DNA of 64,000 nucleotides from positions 248,001-312,000 of the forward strand of contig CP060294.1 in the NCBI GenBank assembly GCA_014302835.1. The letters run 5' to 3'. The stretch is from Pedobacter sp. PAMC26386. GTDB lineage: Bacteria; Bacteroidota; Bacteroidia; Sphingobacteriales; Sphingobacteriaceae. Of the stretch, positions 1 through 10,300 are shown piece by piece. Below the pieces are notes generated by a model. It was given only the letters and a program-made list of their open reading frames with translations. It ran no database searches and was not told where the DNA came from. Position 1 is the first letter of the stretch; each line of letters begins with the position of its first letter. A program made the position numbers and the translations under genes.

Positions 1-333
1 AGGGTACCTTTTTCCATTTACTATTCCACCACTTAAAATCTTAAAGACAATAGTATAATCAGTTAATAAGGCATCATCTTTCATTAACATAAGTCCCTTG
101 TTTTTATCGAAGGGCAAATCAGTAAAGTAAAAGGAAGGATGTTGTCCTTTATTCACATCCATTTCAAGAGTTACATATCGTGCAGTATTGCCAGGATCAA
201 TTTTTGGCACTACTATAGCTAAGGGGGTTACTGTATCCATTGTTTTTACAGAATGATTGCAATAGGGAATAGTCATTCCGGCAAGTATTCCAATGTATTT
301 CAGGACTTTGGTGAATATGTTGATTACTAACAT
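1..333 (-). CDS. Hypothetical protein, 3' end outside window
   Basis: An open frame on the minus strand begins with ATG at 333 and stays open for all 111 codons to the window edge, so the C-terminus is missing. The first 25 or so residues are hydrophobic (KYIGILAGMTIPYC), like a signal peptide or membrane anchor. A Cys at residue 25 could be a poor lipobox, but the preceding residues do not fit well. The rest contains short beta-rich stretches such as RYVTLEMDV and SFYFTDLPF. I do not recognise the family. It is divergent from the glycosyltransferase at 439. The coding call rests on an open, compositionally ordinary frame with a plausible export signal. Confidence 0.55.
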   Translation of the reverse strand, partial: MLVINIFTKVLKYIGILAGMTIPYCNHSVKTMDTVTPLAIVVPKIDPGNTARYVTLEMDVNKGQHPSFYFTDLPFDKNKGLMLMKDDALLTDYTIVFKILSGGIVNGKRYP

Positions 334-438
334 TTTTTATAAACTCAGGATATTTTCACAATTTGTTAAAAATATGAATAATCGGCGGAATTGAGGAATA
401 GTTAAAATAAACCAATCAAAGCATTACTTTTACATTAG

Positions 439-1350
439 ATGAGTCTCACTTCCATTATAACAGTTAATTTTAATCAGCCGCTTGTCACCATTGCATTTTT
501 GGAGTCAATCAAGGTGAATACTAAACAGAATGAGGTAGAAATTATTTTAGTTGATAATGGCAGTAACGAAGACTGTCATCAGAAATTTAAAGATACTTAT
601 CCAGATTTGATCTATATCAGGTCTGATAAAAACCTGGGCTTTGCTGGGGGAAATAATCTTGGAATTGGGATAGCGAAAGGAGATTTTTTGCTTTTGTTAA
701 ACAACGATACAGAAATTACTCCAAACCTGGTTGCCATATTGAGTACAGAACTGGAAAACGATGGAGAAATTGGATTAATTTCTCCATTATTGCTTTATTA
801 CGATCAACCAGAAATTATTCAGTATGCTGGTTTCACTGAAATGAATTATATCACCTGCAGGAACCAGGGTATTGGCAGTATGGATATCAATAAAGGTCAG
901 TATAATGAGATCAGCAGAGAAACAGGCTTCTGTCATGGAGCAGCGATGATGTGCCGCCGGGAAGATTTGCTCTCTATTGGTTTAATGGAAGAGCAATTTT
1001 TTCTGTATTATGAGGAATTGGATTGGTGCGAGAAATTTAAAAGAGCAGGCAAGAAGATTTGGTTTACTGGCCGTACTCAGGTTTTTCATAAAGAGTCTAT
1101 GAGTGTGGGTAAGGAAAGTATAATCAAGACCTATTTCATGACCAGAAACCGGATGTTATATATCCGTAGAAATACAAGCTCGATCAATACACTGATTTTC
1201 AGTCTTTATTATATAGGTCTTGCATGTCCTAAACAGATCGTCCTGTATCTGAAAAAGGGGCGAAAAGATTTAATTAAATGGGTGTTTCGTGGAATAACCT
1301 GGAACCTTACACATTCGAAAAACAGTAAAGAACTGGGTTTTAAAATTTAA
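439..1350 (+). CDS. Glycosyltransferase family 2 (rhamnosyltransferase-like)
   Basis: This 303-residue cytosolic or peripheral membrane enzyme probably transfers a sugar from a nucleotide-sugar donor to a cell-envelope glycan. GT2 hallmarks are visible: the N-terminal SIITVNFNQ strand, LVDNGSNED near residue 40, NLGFAGGNNLGI near 65, and the LLLNNDTEI metal-binding segment near 85-93. Later come ETGFCHGAAMMCRRE and EELDWCEKFKRAG, typical of the rhamnosyltransferase-like subgroup. It is 6 nt upstream of another GT2 gene and probably co-transcribed with it. The pair suggests exopolysaccharide or surface-glycan synthesis. The acceptor and donor cannot be read from the sequence. Confidence 0.88.
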   Translation: MSLTSIITVNFNQPLVTIAFLESIKVNTKQNEVEIILVDNGSNEDCHQKFKDTYPDLIYIRSDKNLGFAGGNNLGIGIAKGDFLLLLNNDTEITPNLVAILSTELENDGEIGLISPLLLYYDQPEIIQYAGFTEMNYITCRNQGIGSMDINKGQYNEISRETGFCHGAAMMCRREDLLSIGLMEEQFFLYYEELDWCEKFKRAGKKIWFTGRTQVFHKESMSVGKESIIKTYFMTRNRMLYIRRNTSSINTLIFSLYYIGLACPKQIVLYLKKGRKDLIKWVFRGITWNLTHSKNSKELGFKI

Positions 1351-1356
1351 ATATAG

Positions 1357-2526
1357 ATGATTATAATTTTTTGGATCAGTATTTTCCTGATCGTATATAC
1401 ATTTGTTGGTTATGGCTTTGTACTTTATATACTCGTCAAAATTAAGAGAATATTCAAAAAACCTTTTGTTTTCAAAGCAGACATTCCTTTACCGACTGTA
1501 AGTATACTCGTGGCTGCTTATAACGAAGAAGATCTGATTGAAGCTAAAATCAGAAATACCCTGCAGCTGGATTATCCAAAAGATAAGATCCAGCTGATCT
1601 TTATTACCGATGGTTCATCTGATCAAACCGCGGCTAAGGTTAGCCAGTTTCAGGAAATCACATTGCTGCATGAGGATTTAAGAGCGGGAAAAATGGCCGC
1701 CATTAAACGGGCTATCCCTTTGATTACCGGAGAAATAACTGTTTTTACGGATGCAAATACTTTTTTAAATGAAGCTGCTATTCAAGAACTGGTTAAACAT
1801 TACCAGAATCCTAAAGTAGGTGCTGTTGCAGGAGAAAAGAGAATTCTTGTTGAAGAAAAAGCTGATGCGAGTTCAGCAGGAGAGGGGTTTTACTGGAAAT
1901 ATGAATCGAAGTTAAAAAAGCTGGATTATGAATTATATTCGAATGTTGGTGCAGCAGGAGAACTTTTTAGCATCAGAACTGCGCTTTATCAGCCTGTAGA
2001 AATTGATACAATTATTGATGATCATATGATCGCTATGCGGATTGCTGAAAATGGGTATATCATTGCCTACGAGCCCGGTGCATATGCAATGGAAACTGCA
2101 TCTGCAGATATTAAAGAAGAGCTTAAAAGAAAGGTCAGAATAGCTGCCGGAGGTATGCAGTCTATTCTACGTTTGAAGAAGGCTGCAAATCCTTTTCATC
2201 ATCCTGTTTTTACATTTCAATATATCAGTCACCGAGTTTTACGCTGGACTATAGTACCGTTATTATTATTTGTAGCTTTTATACTCAACGGAATTATCGC
2301 TTTTAATACCCAAATTGCTTTCTACCAGATATTGTTTGCTTTTCAGGTATTCTTTTATTTATTGAGCATGACAGGTTTTTATTTTGAACAGCGGAATATC
2401 CGGGTGAAAATATTGTTTATCCCATATTACTTCTGTATGATGAATTACGCTGTTTTAGCTGGAATCGTAAAGTATTACCAGAAAAATCAAAGCGCAGCAT
2501 GGGAAAAATCGAAAAGAAAAGTTTAA
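1357..2526 (+). CDS. Membrane glycosyltransferase family 2 (CESA-like processive type)
   Basis: This 389-residue inner-membrane glycosyltransferase has an N-terminal membrane segment (about 3-27), a cytoplasmic GT2 domain and two or three C-terminal membrane segments (about 288-385). Visible motifs are VSILVAAYNEED, FITDGSSDQT, the DAN-type acid motif in VFTDANTF, IIDDHMIAMRI and the RKVRIAAGG acceptor-side motif before the C-terminal helices. This layout matches poly-GlcNAc synthase or cellulose-synthase-like enzymes rather than single-sugar transferases. Its stop codon overlaps by a few bases the stop of the convergent phosphopantetheinyl transferase gene. The product is probably an exported polysaccharide, but its sugar is unknown. 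Confidence 0.87.
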   Translation: MIIIFWISIFLIVYTFVGYGFVLYILVKIKRIFKKPFVFKADIPLPTVSILVAAYNEEDLIEAKIRNTLQLDYPKDKIQLIFITDGSSDQTAAKVSQFQEITLLHEDLRAGKMAAIKRAIPLITGEITVFTDANTFLNEAAIQELVKHYQNPKVGAVAGEKRILVEEKADASSAGEGFYWKYESKLKKLDYELYSNVGAAGELFSIRTALYQPVEIDTIIDDHMIAMRIAENGYIIAYEPGAYAMETASADIKEELKRKVRIAAGGMQSILRLKKAANPFHHPVFTFQYISHRVLRWTIVPLLLFVAFILNGIIAFNTQIAFYQILFAFQVFFYLLSMTGFYFEQRNIRVKILFIPYYFCMMNYAVLAGIVKYYQKNQSAAWEKSKRKV

Positions 2527-3293
2527 ACACATTCCTGAATGGCGTCATGCAGGAGATCTTCGTTGAAATTAACCAGTAAACTTTGTAATGGTTCGGTAGT
2601 AACGCGCGCAGCTATACTTAGTAGATACTCCTGTGAGAGCTCTACTGTATCGAGGTTCCAGTCTGCTTCTTCAGCTTGCAATTGAGCTGGAATCAGTTGT
2701 CTGCCGTTTAAACAACTGAAGTGTTGGAGATGATCATTCAGTCCACTGCCTGTTGCTTTTACAAAAGCCTCCTTTCTGGTCCAGGTGATAAAGAAATCTT
2801 TTAAAGGATTGCTGCTACCGGCTAGAAATTTGAATTCGTCGGCGGAAAAAGAGAATTCTGCAACCGGAATTATATCAAAATCAGGGTTTATAAATTCCAG
2901 ATCTACACCGATCTGATGACGTGATAAGGCGATTATTGCATGGTTATTACTGTGAGAAGTATTAAAATTCAGCTCATTATTTCCAGCCAGCTGTGGTTTA
3001 CCATTGGTACCACGAATATATTTAAGATGCTTTATTCCACAGCCCTTATAAGCAGCCAGTAGGATTTTAAGGATGGCCCTACGGACGATAAACCGGTTGG
3101 AGTCTCTCTCGAAATGGAAACGATCAGCACGGTCTTTCTCTTCAATGGACAATACTTTTTTTAACAACGCTATTCTGGTCAGGTAAAGATCTGTATCAAT
3201 ATCCCAGATCAGAATCTCATTGCCGGTTAATTCCGGATGAAAAGTGCAAATGGGAAGACTATCATTAAATTGACAAAATAACTGACCTGACAT
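2523..3293 (-). CDS. 4'-phosphopantetheinyl transferase, Sfp/HetI type
   Basis: This 256-residue enzyme transfers the 4'-phosphopantetheine arm of coenzyme A to a serine of carrier-protein domains. Sfp-type motifs are present in order: NGKPQLAG and FNTSHSNN (about 97-116), IGVDLEFI (Mg-binding D131 and E133) and the WTRKEAFVKATGSGL helix (W171, K174, E175, K179). It lies 11 nt downstream of the NRPS gene and is the last gene of the operon, so its substrates are almost certainly the three carrier domains encoded just upstream. Having its own activating enzyme makes the locus more self-contained. Confidence 0.93.
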   Translation of the reverse strand: MSGQLFCQFNDSLPICTFHPELTGNEILIWDIDTDLYLTRIALLKKVLSIEEKDRADRFHFERDSNRFIVRRAILKILLAAYKGCGIKHLKYIRGTNGKPQLAGNNELNFNTSHSNNHAIIALSRHQIGVDLEFINPDFDIIPVAEFSFSADEFKFLAGSSNPLKDFFITWTRKEAFVKATGSGLNDHLQHFSCLNGRQLIPAQLQAEEADWNLDTVELSQEYLLSIAARVTTEPLQSLLVNFNEDLLHDAIQECV

Positions 3294-3304
3294 CTTTTAA
3301 AAGC

Positions 3305-6300
3305 TTAGGAAACACTATCTAATACATCTTGTAACGTCCTGGCAAATTCCCTGTCATTAGGTGCAAGCAGCATTGTTTTATGATCACCAGGAACGTCATG
3401 TACTTCAACTCCTTTCAATGCATATTTTTGCCATCCCAGGTATTTGAAATCCTCCACAAAGTAAACATTATCTGTTGCTCTGAACAAATGTATTTTATCA
3501 TCAAAAGGGGCCAGCTTATAAGCTTGATAAGCAATATCATATTTGTTATCAATTCTTCTCATAATTTCATATATACTGCCAGATTCTGCTTCTGTTTCAT
3601 TTCTAATTCCAAAAACCTCTTTTAACCTGGTTGTAATAATGAGTTTCTGATATTTAATAGTAGCCCCAGGATTTTTGAAAAATGAAGAGATGATCCACCA
3701 TAGTTTTGGTAATTGTTTTTTCACCCTTTCTTTGAAAATATTGAAATCATTTCCATGAAAATCAAGATTTTTTGCATTGGTATCGAAAATGCCCAGCATT
3801 TTAATTTCGTGACCCAGTGCTTTTAATTGTCTTGCCATTTCTATCACCACATAACCTCCAAACGAATAACCAGCTAACGCATAAGGACCATGCGGGTTTT
3901 GTGTCAGGATACTTTCTATATAATAACGGGCTATATCCTCCATGTTATCCATTGGCTCTTCCACACCATCCAATCCTTGCGCCTGAATACCAAAAACAGG
4001 TTGTTCCTGGTCTACATGAAGTCCTATTCCGCTAAAATTAAGTACATTATATCCACCACCATGAACAATATAGATGGGCGTTTTAGAACCTGAAGGTTTA
4101 ATTGGAACTAAAGAAGTATAAGTAGTAGGCCGGTTTTGCCCATCAAGTAATTTCGATAAAGTCCTGATAGTTGGATATTCAAATAGAGTTGCTAAAGGCA
4201 AGCCATGTCCATTCGCTTTTTCTATTTGTATCATAAACTGAATAGCAATCAGTGAATGTCCGCCAAGTTCAAAGAAATTATCATCAATACCAATCTCTTT
4301 GACATGGAGCAGTTCTTCCCATAACTTAACAATTACCTTTTCAGTAGCCGTTTGAGGTGGAGTATATTTACTCTGATCACCAGAATGCAGATGGTCAGGT
4401 GCAGGCAAGCGTTTTTTATCTATTTTACCGCTGCTCGTTCTTGGGAATTCCGTTACCCATACAAACACAGACGGGATCATGAAAGCAGGCAGCCTGGTTT
4501 GTATTTCACTTCTTATATGACCAGTATCCTGACTGCCAGTAGAAGAAGCCAGGTAAGCGACTAATCGTTTCTGTCCATTATGATCTTCTTTTGCAGTGAC
4601 TACCACCTGGGCGATACCTGGAATTCGGTTTAATACGGCCTCAACTTCTCCAATTTCAATTCTGTAACCTCTTATTTTAACCTGATCATCATTACGGCCT
4701 AGAAACTCGATATTGCCATCTGTTAAGATTCTTGCCAGATCACCCGTGCGGTAAGTTCTCACCTGATTTCCATCTGGTAAAGTCAGGCTAACAAATTTCT
4801 CGTCCGTAAGCTCTGGTTTATTCAAATAACCCGCAGCCAGGCTGGCGCCAGAAACACATAACTCACCTGTTTCGCCTGGATTTGAAATTTCCAGATTCTC
4901 ATCGGTAATATAAATGGCAGTATTGGAAACCGGGCTTCCAATATTTGGTAAAGCCGGCCATCCCGAGGGGTTGCCTGTTAGTTTCAATTGTGTCACTACA
5001 TGACATTCTGTAGGACCATATTGGTTATAAAGAATACAGCCAGGAACAGCCCGGAAAAATTGTTCAATCTGAGGGGTGATCTTTAATTGTTCCCCTGCAG
5101 TCATTACCTCTTTTAATTCCTTTGGAAATTTACGCATACTTGCGGCTGTTTCAGCCAGGAATTGTAATGCAACAAAAGGTAAGTAGATTCTGTTGATCTT
5201 TTTTAACTCAATTTTATTCAGCAGATTGTCAGGATTTAAGCGGAGTACATCATCGATTAAAATCAATTGTCCACCGGTACAAAGTGTGCAGAATATCTCC
5301 TGAAAAGATACATCAAAAGTTAATGGTGCAAACTGCAGTGTTATACTTCCCGAGGCGGCAATTGAATTAGCCATTTGCCACTGAATCAGGTTAACCAGGG
5401 CAAGCTGTGTCATATATACCCCTTTTGGTTTTCCTGTAGAACCTGAAGTGTACAAAACATACCCATTTGGATTTTGGGAATCCATGGCTTGAACCGGCAA
5501 GCTATAGGTCAGATCAAAATCTATAGTTTGTAAATCCAGTTGCTGAAAAAATTTGTTTTCTACAGCTCCCGCGATGCAGAAATGAAGATTTGAATCATTG
5601 ATAATCTGACTTAACCTGATTTCAGGATAAGTAGGGTCAAGTGGCAGATAGGCTTTTCCTGCCTTAAGAATGGCAAGAATGGCTACAATCATATTGATCC
5701 CGCGTGTTGTACTAACACCAATAATAGGTTGGTCCGGAGCCCGGTTTAAGATTGCCCTGCTCAGGTTATCTGCTCTGATATTAAGATTACTATAACTGAT
5801 AGATTCATCCTGAAAAGTAATTGCAATCTGATCTTTAAAGATCGTTGCTGCTTTCTCAAATAATCCCTGTAAGGTTATCCCTTTTAAGACAGCAATTTCT
5901 TCACTAAAATCAGTTGTCTTTATTTTAGAAGTTTCTTTGCTTCTTTTAAAAACAGCGCTTGAAAGATAATTTGCATTATCCTCTGCGACCAATTCTTTAA
6001 GCTTCTGATCAGGATGGACAGTGATGAATTTTAAGATACTTTCAAAACCAGTCATCATCTGACGAATAGTCTGTTCCTCAAACAACTGTGTATTATAAGA
6101 CCATTCCAGTACAAAGGAGTTTTCCGATCCGCTGGCATTGATAAATAGCTCAAAACTTTCAAATGCTCTTGGATTGCTAATTAATTGATAGTCAATGTGT
6201 TCAAAGGAGACTCCGTCATCCAAACCCATGTCTACATTAAATACCACAGGAGCTAGCGGGATTCTGGAAGGATCTCTTGCAATTTTAAGATTCTTTAACA

Positions 6301-7363
6301 AATTACCCCAGGTAATCTGCTGATGATCAAAAGCATCCAGTACGGCTGATTTTCTAAGTTTCAAATACTCTTTGAAACTGTATTTCTTACTGGGATAACT
6401 CCTTAAAGGAAGAAAATTCACACAATGCCCTACCAGGTTATAATGACCGGTGACCGATTGTCCGGAGGCCGGTAAGCCCACAACGATATCTTTTTGCCCT
6501 GTTAAAAAGTGAAGAAACACTTCAAAAGCGGCAAGAAAAGTAATAACCAGGCTGCTGCCTTCTGTTTTCCCCGTTTCTTTCAAAGCATGAATCAGTTCCT
6601 GAGAAACCCTAAAATCTAACCGCTTACTTTTAAACGTTCTGAGCTGTGGGCGTTCATGGTCTGTTGGGATGTCCAGTACAGGTATATTATTGTTGTATTG
6701 ATCTAGCCAGAACTGTTCATTTGTTTTGCGTTCCGCAGACTTTGAAAAGTCAAGTTGTTCATAAGCAAAATCTGTAAGTGAGGTTGCTTCTGCTAAGTCT
6801 GGCTCAACTCCTTTAACTAATGCAGAATAGATTTTACTGATATCCTGCAGGATTATCCCAAGCGACCAGCCATCACAAACAATATGATGCCCGGTAAAAG
6901 TAAAGTGATATTCCTGAGCTGAAAGCTTTAGTAAACCAGTCTTAAATAATGGGCCGTTTAAAAGATCAAACAGATACAGCGCATCATTATCAATGTGCTT
7001 TTTTATTTCTTCAGTTTGACCATCAGCTGTTAACTCAGATAAATCGGCATAGGTAAGCTCATCTTTCACCTGGTCAAAAACAAGAATGGTTGACCCGTCT
7101 CTGCTAAAAGCAGATCTTAAGGCTTCATGCCGTTCTGTTAGTTTTTTGATAGCCGTTTTAAATAAACTGAGTTCTATATTTCCTTTCAAATGGAGCGAGA
7201 TGGACTCATTATATGCCCTGCTCGCATCATCCCCACCCAGCATACAGGAAGTCCAGATTTCTATCTGAGGCTCCGTTGACGGTGCAGTGCGAATAATTTC
7301 TCCCTCAGAGAACGGATCAAAATCAACCTGTTTATAAATTATATTTTGTGTACGATCTACCAT
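3305..7363 (-). CDS. Nonribosomal peptide synthetase, C-A-T-TE terminal module
   Basis: I place the start at ATG 7363 (1352 aa). The frame is open to 7510, but that would overlap the upstream synthetase by about 146 nt, whereas ATG 7363 lies 1 nt past its stop. Domains in order: condensation (about 25-440, HHIVCDG with H160 and D164), adenylation (about 490-985, LYTSGSTGKPKG, NQYGPTE, RTGDLAR), thiolation (LGGHSL, Ser1037) and thioesterase (GYSFGG Ser1167, Asp1194, GDH His1328). All catalytic residues look intact. The inferred role is to condense the intermediate from the upstream synthetase with one amino acid and release it. The A-domain pocket reads D-V-Q-Y-M-A-Q-V-V-K, closest in my memory to proline codes. 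The product is unknown. Confidence 0.93.
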   Translation of the reverse strand: MVDRTQNIIYKQVDFDPFSEGEIIRTAPSTEPQIEIWTSCMLGGDDASRAYNESISLHLKGNIELSLFKTAIKKLTERHEALRSAFSRDGSTILVFDQVKDELTYADLSELTADGQTEEIKKHIDNDALYLFDLLNGPLFKTGLLKLSAQEYHFTFTGHHIVCDGWSLGIILQDISKIYSALVKGVEPDLAEATSLTDFAYEQLDFSKSAERKTNEQFWLDQYNNNIPVLDIPTDHERPQLRTFKSKRLDFRVSQELIHALKETGKTEGSSLVITFLAAFEVFLHFLTGQKDIVVGLPASGQSVTGHYNLVGHCVNFLPLRSYPSKKYSFKEYLKLRKSAVLDAFDHQQITWGNLLKNLKIARDPSRIPLAPVVFNVDMGLDDGVSFEHIDYQLISNPRAFESFELFINASGSENSFVLEWSYNTQLFEEQTIRQMMTGFESILKFITVHPDQKLKELVAEDNANYLSSAVFKRSKETSKIKTTDFSEEIAVLKGITLQGLFEKAATIFKDQIAITFQDESISYSNLNIRADNLSRAILNRAPDQPIIGVSTTRGINMIVAILAILKAGKAYLPLDPTYPEIRLSQIINDSNLHFCIAGAVENKFFQQLDLQTIDFDLTYSLPVQAMDSQNPNGYVLYTSGSTGKPKGVYMTQLALVNLIQWQMANSIAASGSITLQFAPLTFDVSFQEIFCTLCTGGQLILIDDVLRLNPDNLLNKIELKKINRIYLPFVALQFLAETAASMRKFPKELKEVMTAGEQLKITPQIEQFFRAVPGCILYNQYGPTECHVVTQLKLTGNPSGWPALPNIGSPVSNTAIYITDENLEISNPGETGELCVSGASLAAGYLNKPELTDEKFVSLTLPDGNQVRTYRTGDLARILTDGNIEFLGRNDDQVKIRGYRIEIGEVEAVLNRIPGIAQVVVTAKEDHNGQKRLVAYLASSTGSQDTGHIRSEIQTRLPAFMIPSVFVWVTEFPRTSSGKIDKKRLPAPDHLHSGDQSKYTPPQTATEKVIVKLWEELLHVKEIGIDDNFFELGGHSLIAIQFMIQIEKANGHGLPLATLFEYPTIRTLSKLLDGQNRPTTYTSLVPIKPSGSKTPIYIVHGGGYNVLNFSGIGLHVDQEQPVFGIQAQGLDGVEEPMDNMEDIARYYIESILTQNPHGPYALAGYSFGGYVVIEMARQLKALGHEIKMLGIFDTNAKNLDFHGNDFNIFKERVKKQLPKLWWIISSFFKNPGATIKYQKLIITTRLKEVFGIRNETEAESGSIYEIMRRIDNKYDIAYQAYKLAPFDDKIHLFRATDNVYFVEDFKYLGWQKYALKGVEVHDVPGDHKTMLLAPNDREFARTLQDVLDSVS

Positions 7364-7364
7364 G

Positions 7365-10300
7365 CTAACTATTTGACTCAACCTGAAGATATTTTTCCGG
7401 ATTTTCCGGATCTGTAACAAACCAGGCAGGATTTCCTGACTGATCTCTTCCCAGTCTTGCCCCAGGAACAGGGGGTTGCGGTACAGCTGTTCCGGTTGAG
7501 CGCTCAGCATCAGTTAATGCAGGGGAGTCGTTTAAAGGAATCAAGCCAACTTTCATCAGCTCAGTTACACACTCTTTAAAGCATACTGCGATCTGTTTAA
7601 TCTCGTCCAGCGTATGGGCCTCAGTAAGGAAACAAGGAAAACCGTCCCAGATATGAATTCCTTTATAACGCATTAAAGTAAACAGCAATTCACTATATGG
7701 ATATTCCGTTGTAAACTTAATTTTCCATAAAGAACCGAAATGAGCAACAAATAGTGGAAGTCTTAATTCTTCAATAGTTTTATTTAATAACTCAGCCAGC
7801 CAGGTTGTGTTTTTGTTTAAGTTAGTCTGGAATTCCGGGCCTTTAGCTTTCATATACTCGAGGCTTGCTTTGCCAGCTGCGAGTGCTAATGGATGTCTTA
7901 CAAAAGTTCCGGCAAAATAAGTTACGCCCACTTCCGGAAAAGAAGCATCGCCATACTGCCAGAAACCACCATCCAGTGCATCCATATATTGTTTTTTACC
8001 CGCAATAGCACCAATTGGTAAGCCACCACCAATCACTTTTCCATAAGTACCGAGATCAGCTTTAATTCCAAACATGGCCTGAGCTCCTCCCTGGTGCGCA
8101 CGGAAACCAGTAATTACCTCATCGAAAATCAGAACAGTCTCAGATTTTAAAGTGATTTCTCTGACTTGCTTAAGAAATTCTATAGGCTGAAATTCCGGTC
8201 TTCTGCTTTGTACAGGTTCCACTAGAACGGCAGCAATCTCATTTGCCCGCTCTCTGATAATATTCAGCGCTTCTTCCGTTCCATAATCCAGTATCAGCAT
8301 ATTTTGTACTGCTTCAGGCATAATTCCTGGAGCTGCAGGAAAGCTTTTTAACTTTTTAGTTCCCCTGATAATAACCTCGTCATTGATTCCATGATAAGAA
8401 CCTGAAAAAGCAACAATCAAAGCGCGCCCGGTTACTGTCCGGGCAATTCTCATTGCACCTAACACAGCTTCGGAGCCTGTGTTACACAAAGCAGCCCGGT
8501 CAAAACCAGTGAATTCACAAATCAATTTACTAACCTCACCAGCCAGTTCATGTTGTGGCCCGATCTCATATCCTTTCTCCACTTGTTCCAGGATTGCATT
8601 TTTTAGTACAGGGTGCTGGTAGCCCAGTAAATTTGACCCAAATCCATTTAAAGCATCTATATATTCATTTCCATCAATATCCCATAAATGGCTTCCAATA
8701 GATTTATTGGCAACAATAGAATAAACGATTTCTTTGGTATAAGGCTTAAATCCTGAAACTACCCGCGGATCTGCCATATATGAGCGGTGTTTCTGAGTAT
8801 ATGCTTTACTGGCGGCTGTTTTCTGGTTATATCGTTGCGTTAACTGCTTTAAGAATTCCTGCTGTTCAGGCTGTAATTCGGTTGCCTGTTTCTCAATACG
8901 TGCAGTAGCTCCAAATGGTTTTTTAATCTCTGACAGTTCTTCTGCTGAAAGCTCTGCATCTGCTTTAACTGTTATTGGAGCAGACAAACCTGCATTACGG
9001 AAAGCCGAAGGAGCAGAACCGCTCATTAATTCCACCTGTTTAGTTAATAATTGTAATTGCTGTGCGATTAAGCCTAAAGCAGTATCAGCAGGAGCAAAAA
9101 CAGCAGACTCTGTAGCAGCTGTAACAACCGGAGCAGTTACAGTTTCTTTCGGTAAGTTCTTGTCAATATAGATCGCAAGTGCATCTATAGTTGAATATTC
9201 TTCATTCAATTGTCTGAAACTAATAGGAAGTAAGAACTCTTTTTTAAGTGTAATCGCTACCTGTGTCAGCAATAAGGAATCAAGGCCAATCTCAATAAAG
9301 CTACTGTTGGCAGTAACGCCATCCATTTCAATTCCGGAAGCATTTTCCAACAGTTGTTTTATTTTTTCAATCAGGGTGTCTTTCCTCATGGTAATAAGGG
9401 TGTTTGTATGTTGTTGATCAATAGGTGTCAGTTTTTGTTGTGTTTTACTATTCCGGGGTTCAACCCAGAATCTTTTTTTATGATAACTATAAGTAGGTAA
9501 ATCAATTCTATGTCTCTGCTGATTACTGTAAAATGATTTCCAGTCTGGATTTAAGCCTGCTAACCATGCTTTACCTAAAGCCGTAAAAAGTACATCATAT
9601 GAACCTGTAATTTCTTTTTTATCCAGGCTGGCGATAGCAGTAAAAGTAGTTTTGGCTTCATGTTGCCAGGCAAGGGTTGTACAAGTATTTCCCGGACCGA
9701 CTTCAATCAATACCGGGTTATCCATGGAAAGTATTGTATCCATTGCTGGAGAAAATCTAACAGTTTTTCTCAGGTGTTCAGTCCAGTACGCTGGACTTTG
9801 TGCTTGTGCATCCGTAAGAAATTGCCCAGTAACTGTAGAAATAATTGGTTTTTGCGGTCTGTTTAATTTTACCTGGTTAACAATTTCACTAAAATCTTTC
9901 AGGATAGGGTCCATCATAGCAGAGTGAAAAGCATGACTGGTCAGCAGTTTTTTATGTAAAATCAATCTTTCATCAAGTTGTAGCTGAAAAGTATTGATAT
10001 CTTCATCCTTTCCGGCAACAACGCATAATTTAGGACTGTTAATCGCTGCAACTGATAAAGTTTCCGGCAGGAATTTTTCAATTTCCAAGACAGAAGTACG
10101 TACACTTAACATACTTCCAGCGGGTAGTTCGCTCACCAGAGCTCCGCGGGTAGCAATCAGCTTAAGGCCTTCTTCAAGTGTGAAAACACCAGCCAGATGT
10201 GCAGCAACATATTCTCCAATACTATGTCCGCAGAGAATAGAAGGCTGAATACCCCAGCTCATCCATAATTGTGCAAGTGCATAAGAAGTAATAAATAAAG

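Noticed and set aside
7364..7510. The longer N-terminus of the second NRPS (start at 7510)
   Set aside because: It would overlap the upstream synthetase coding region by about 146 nt. ATG 7363, 1 nt after the upstream stop, gives a normal condensation-domain start.
9652..10248. Plus-strand ORFs inside the NRPS/PKS gene
   Set aside because: They lie antisense to the KS/AT coding region, have no family likeness and show the composition expected for shadow frames.
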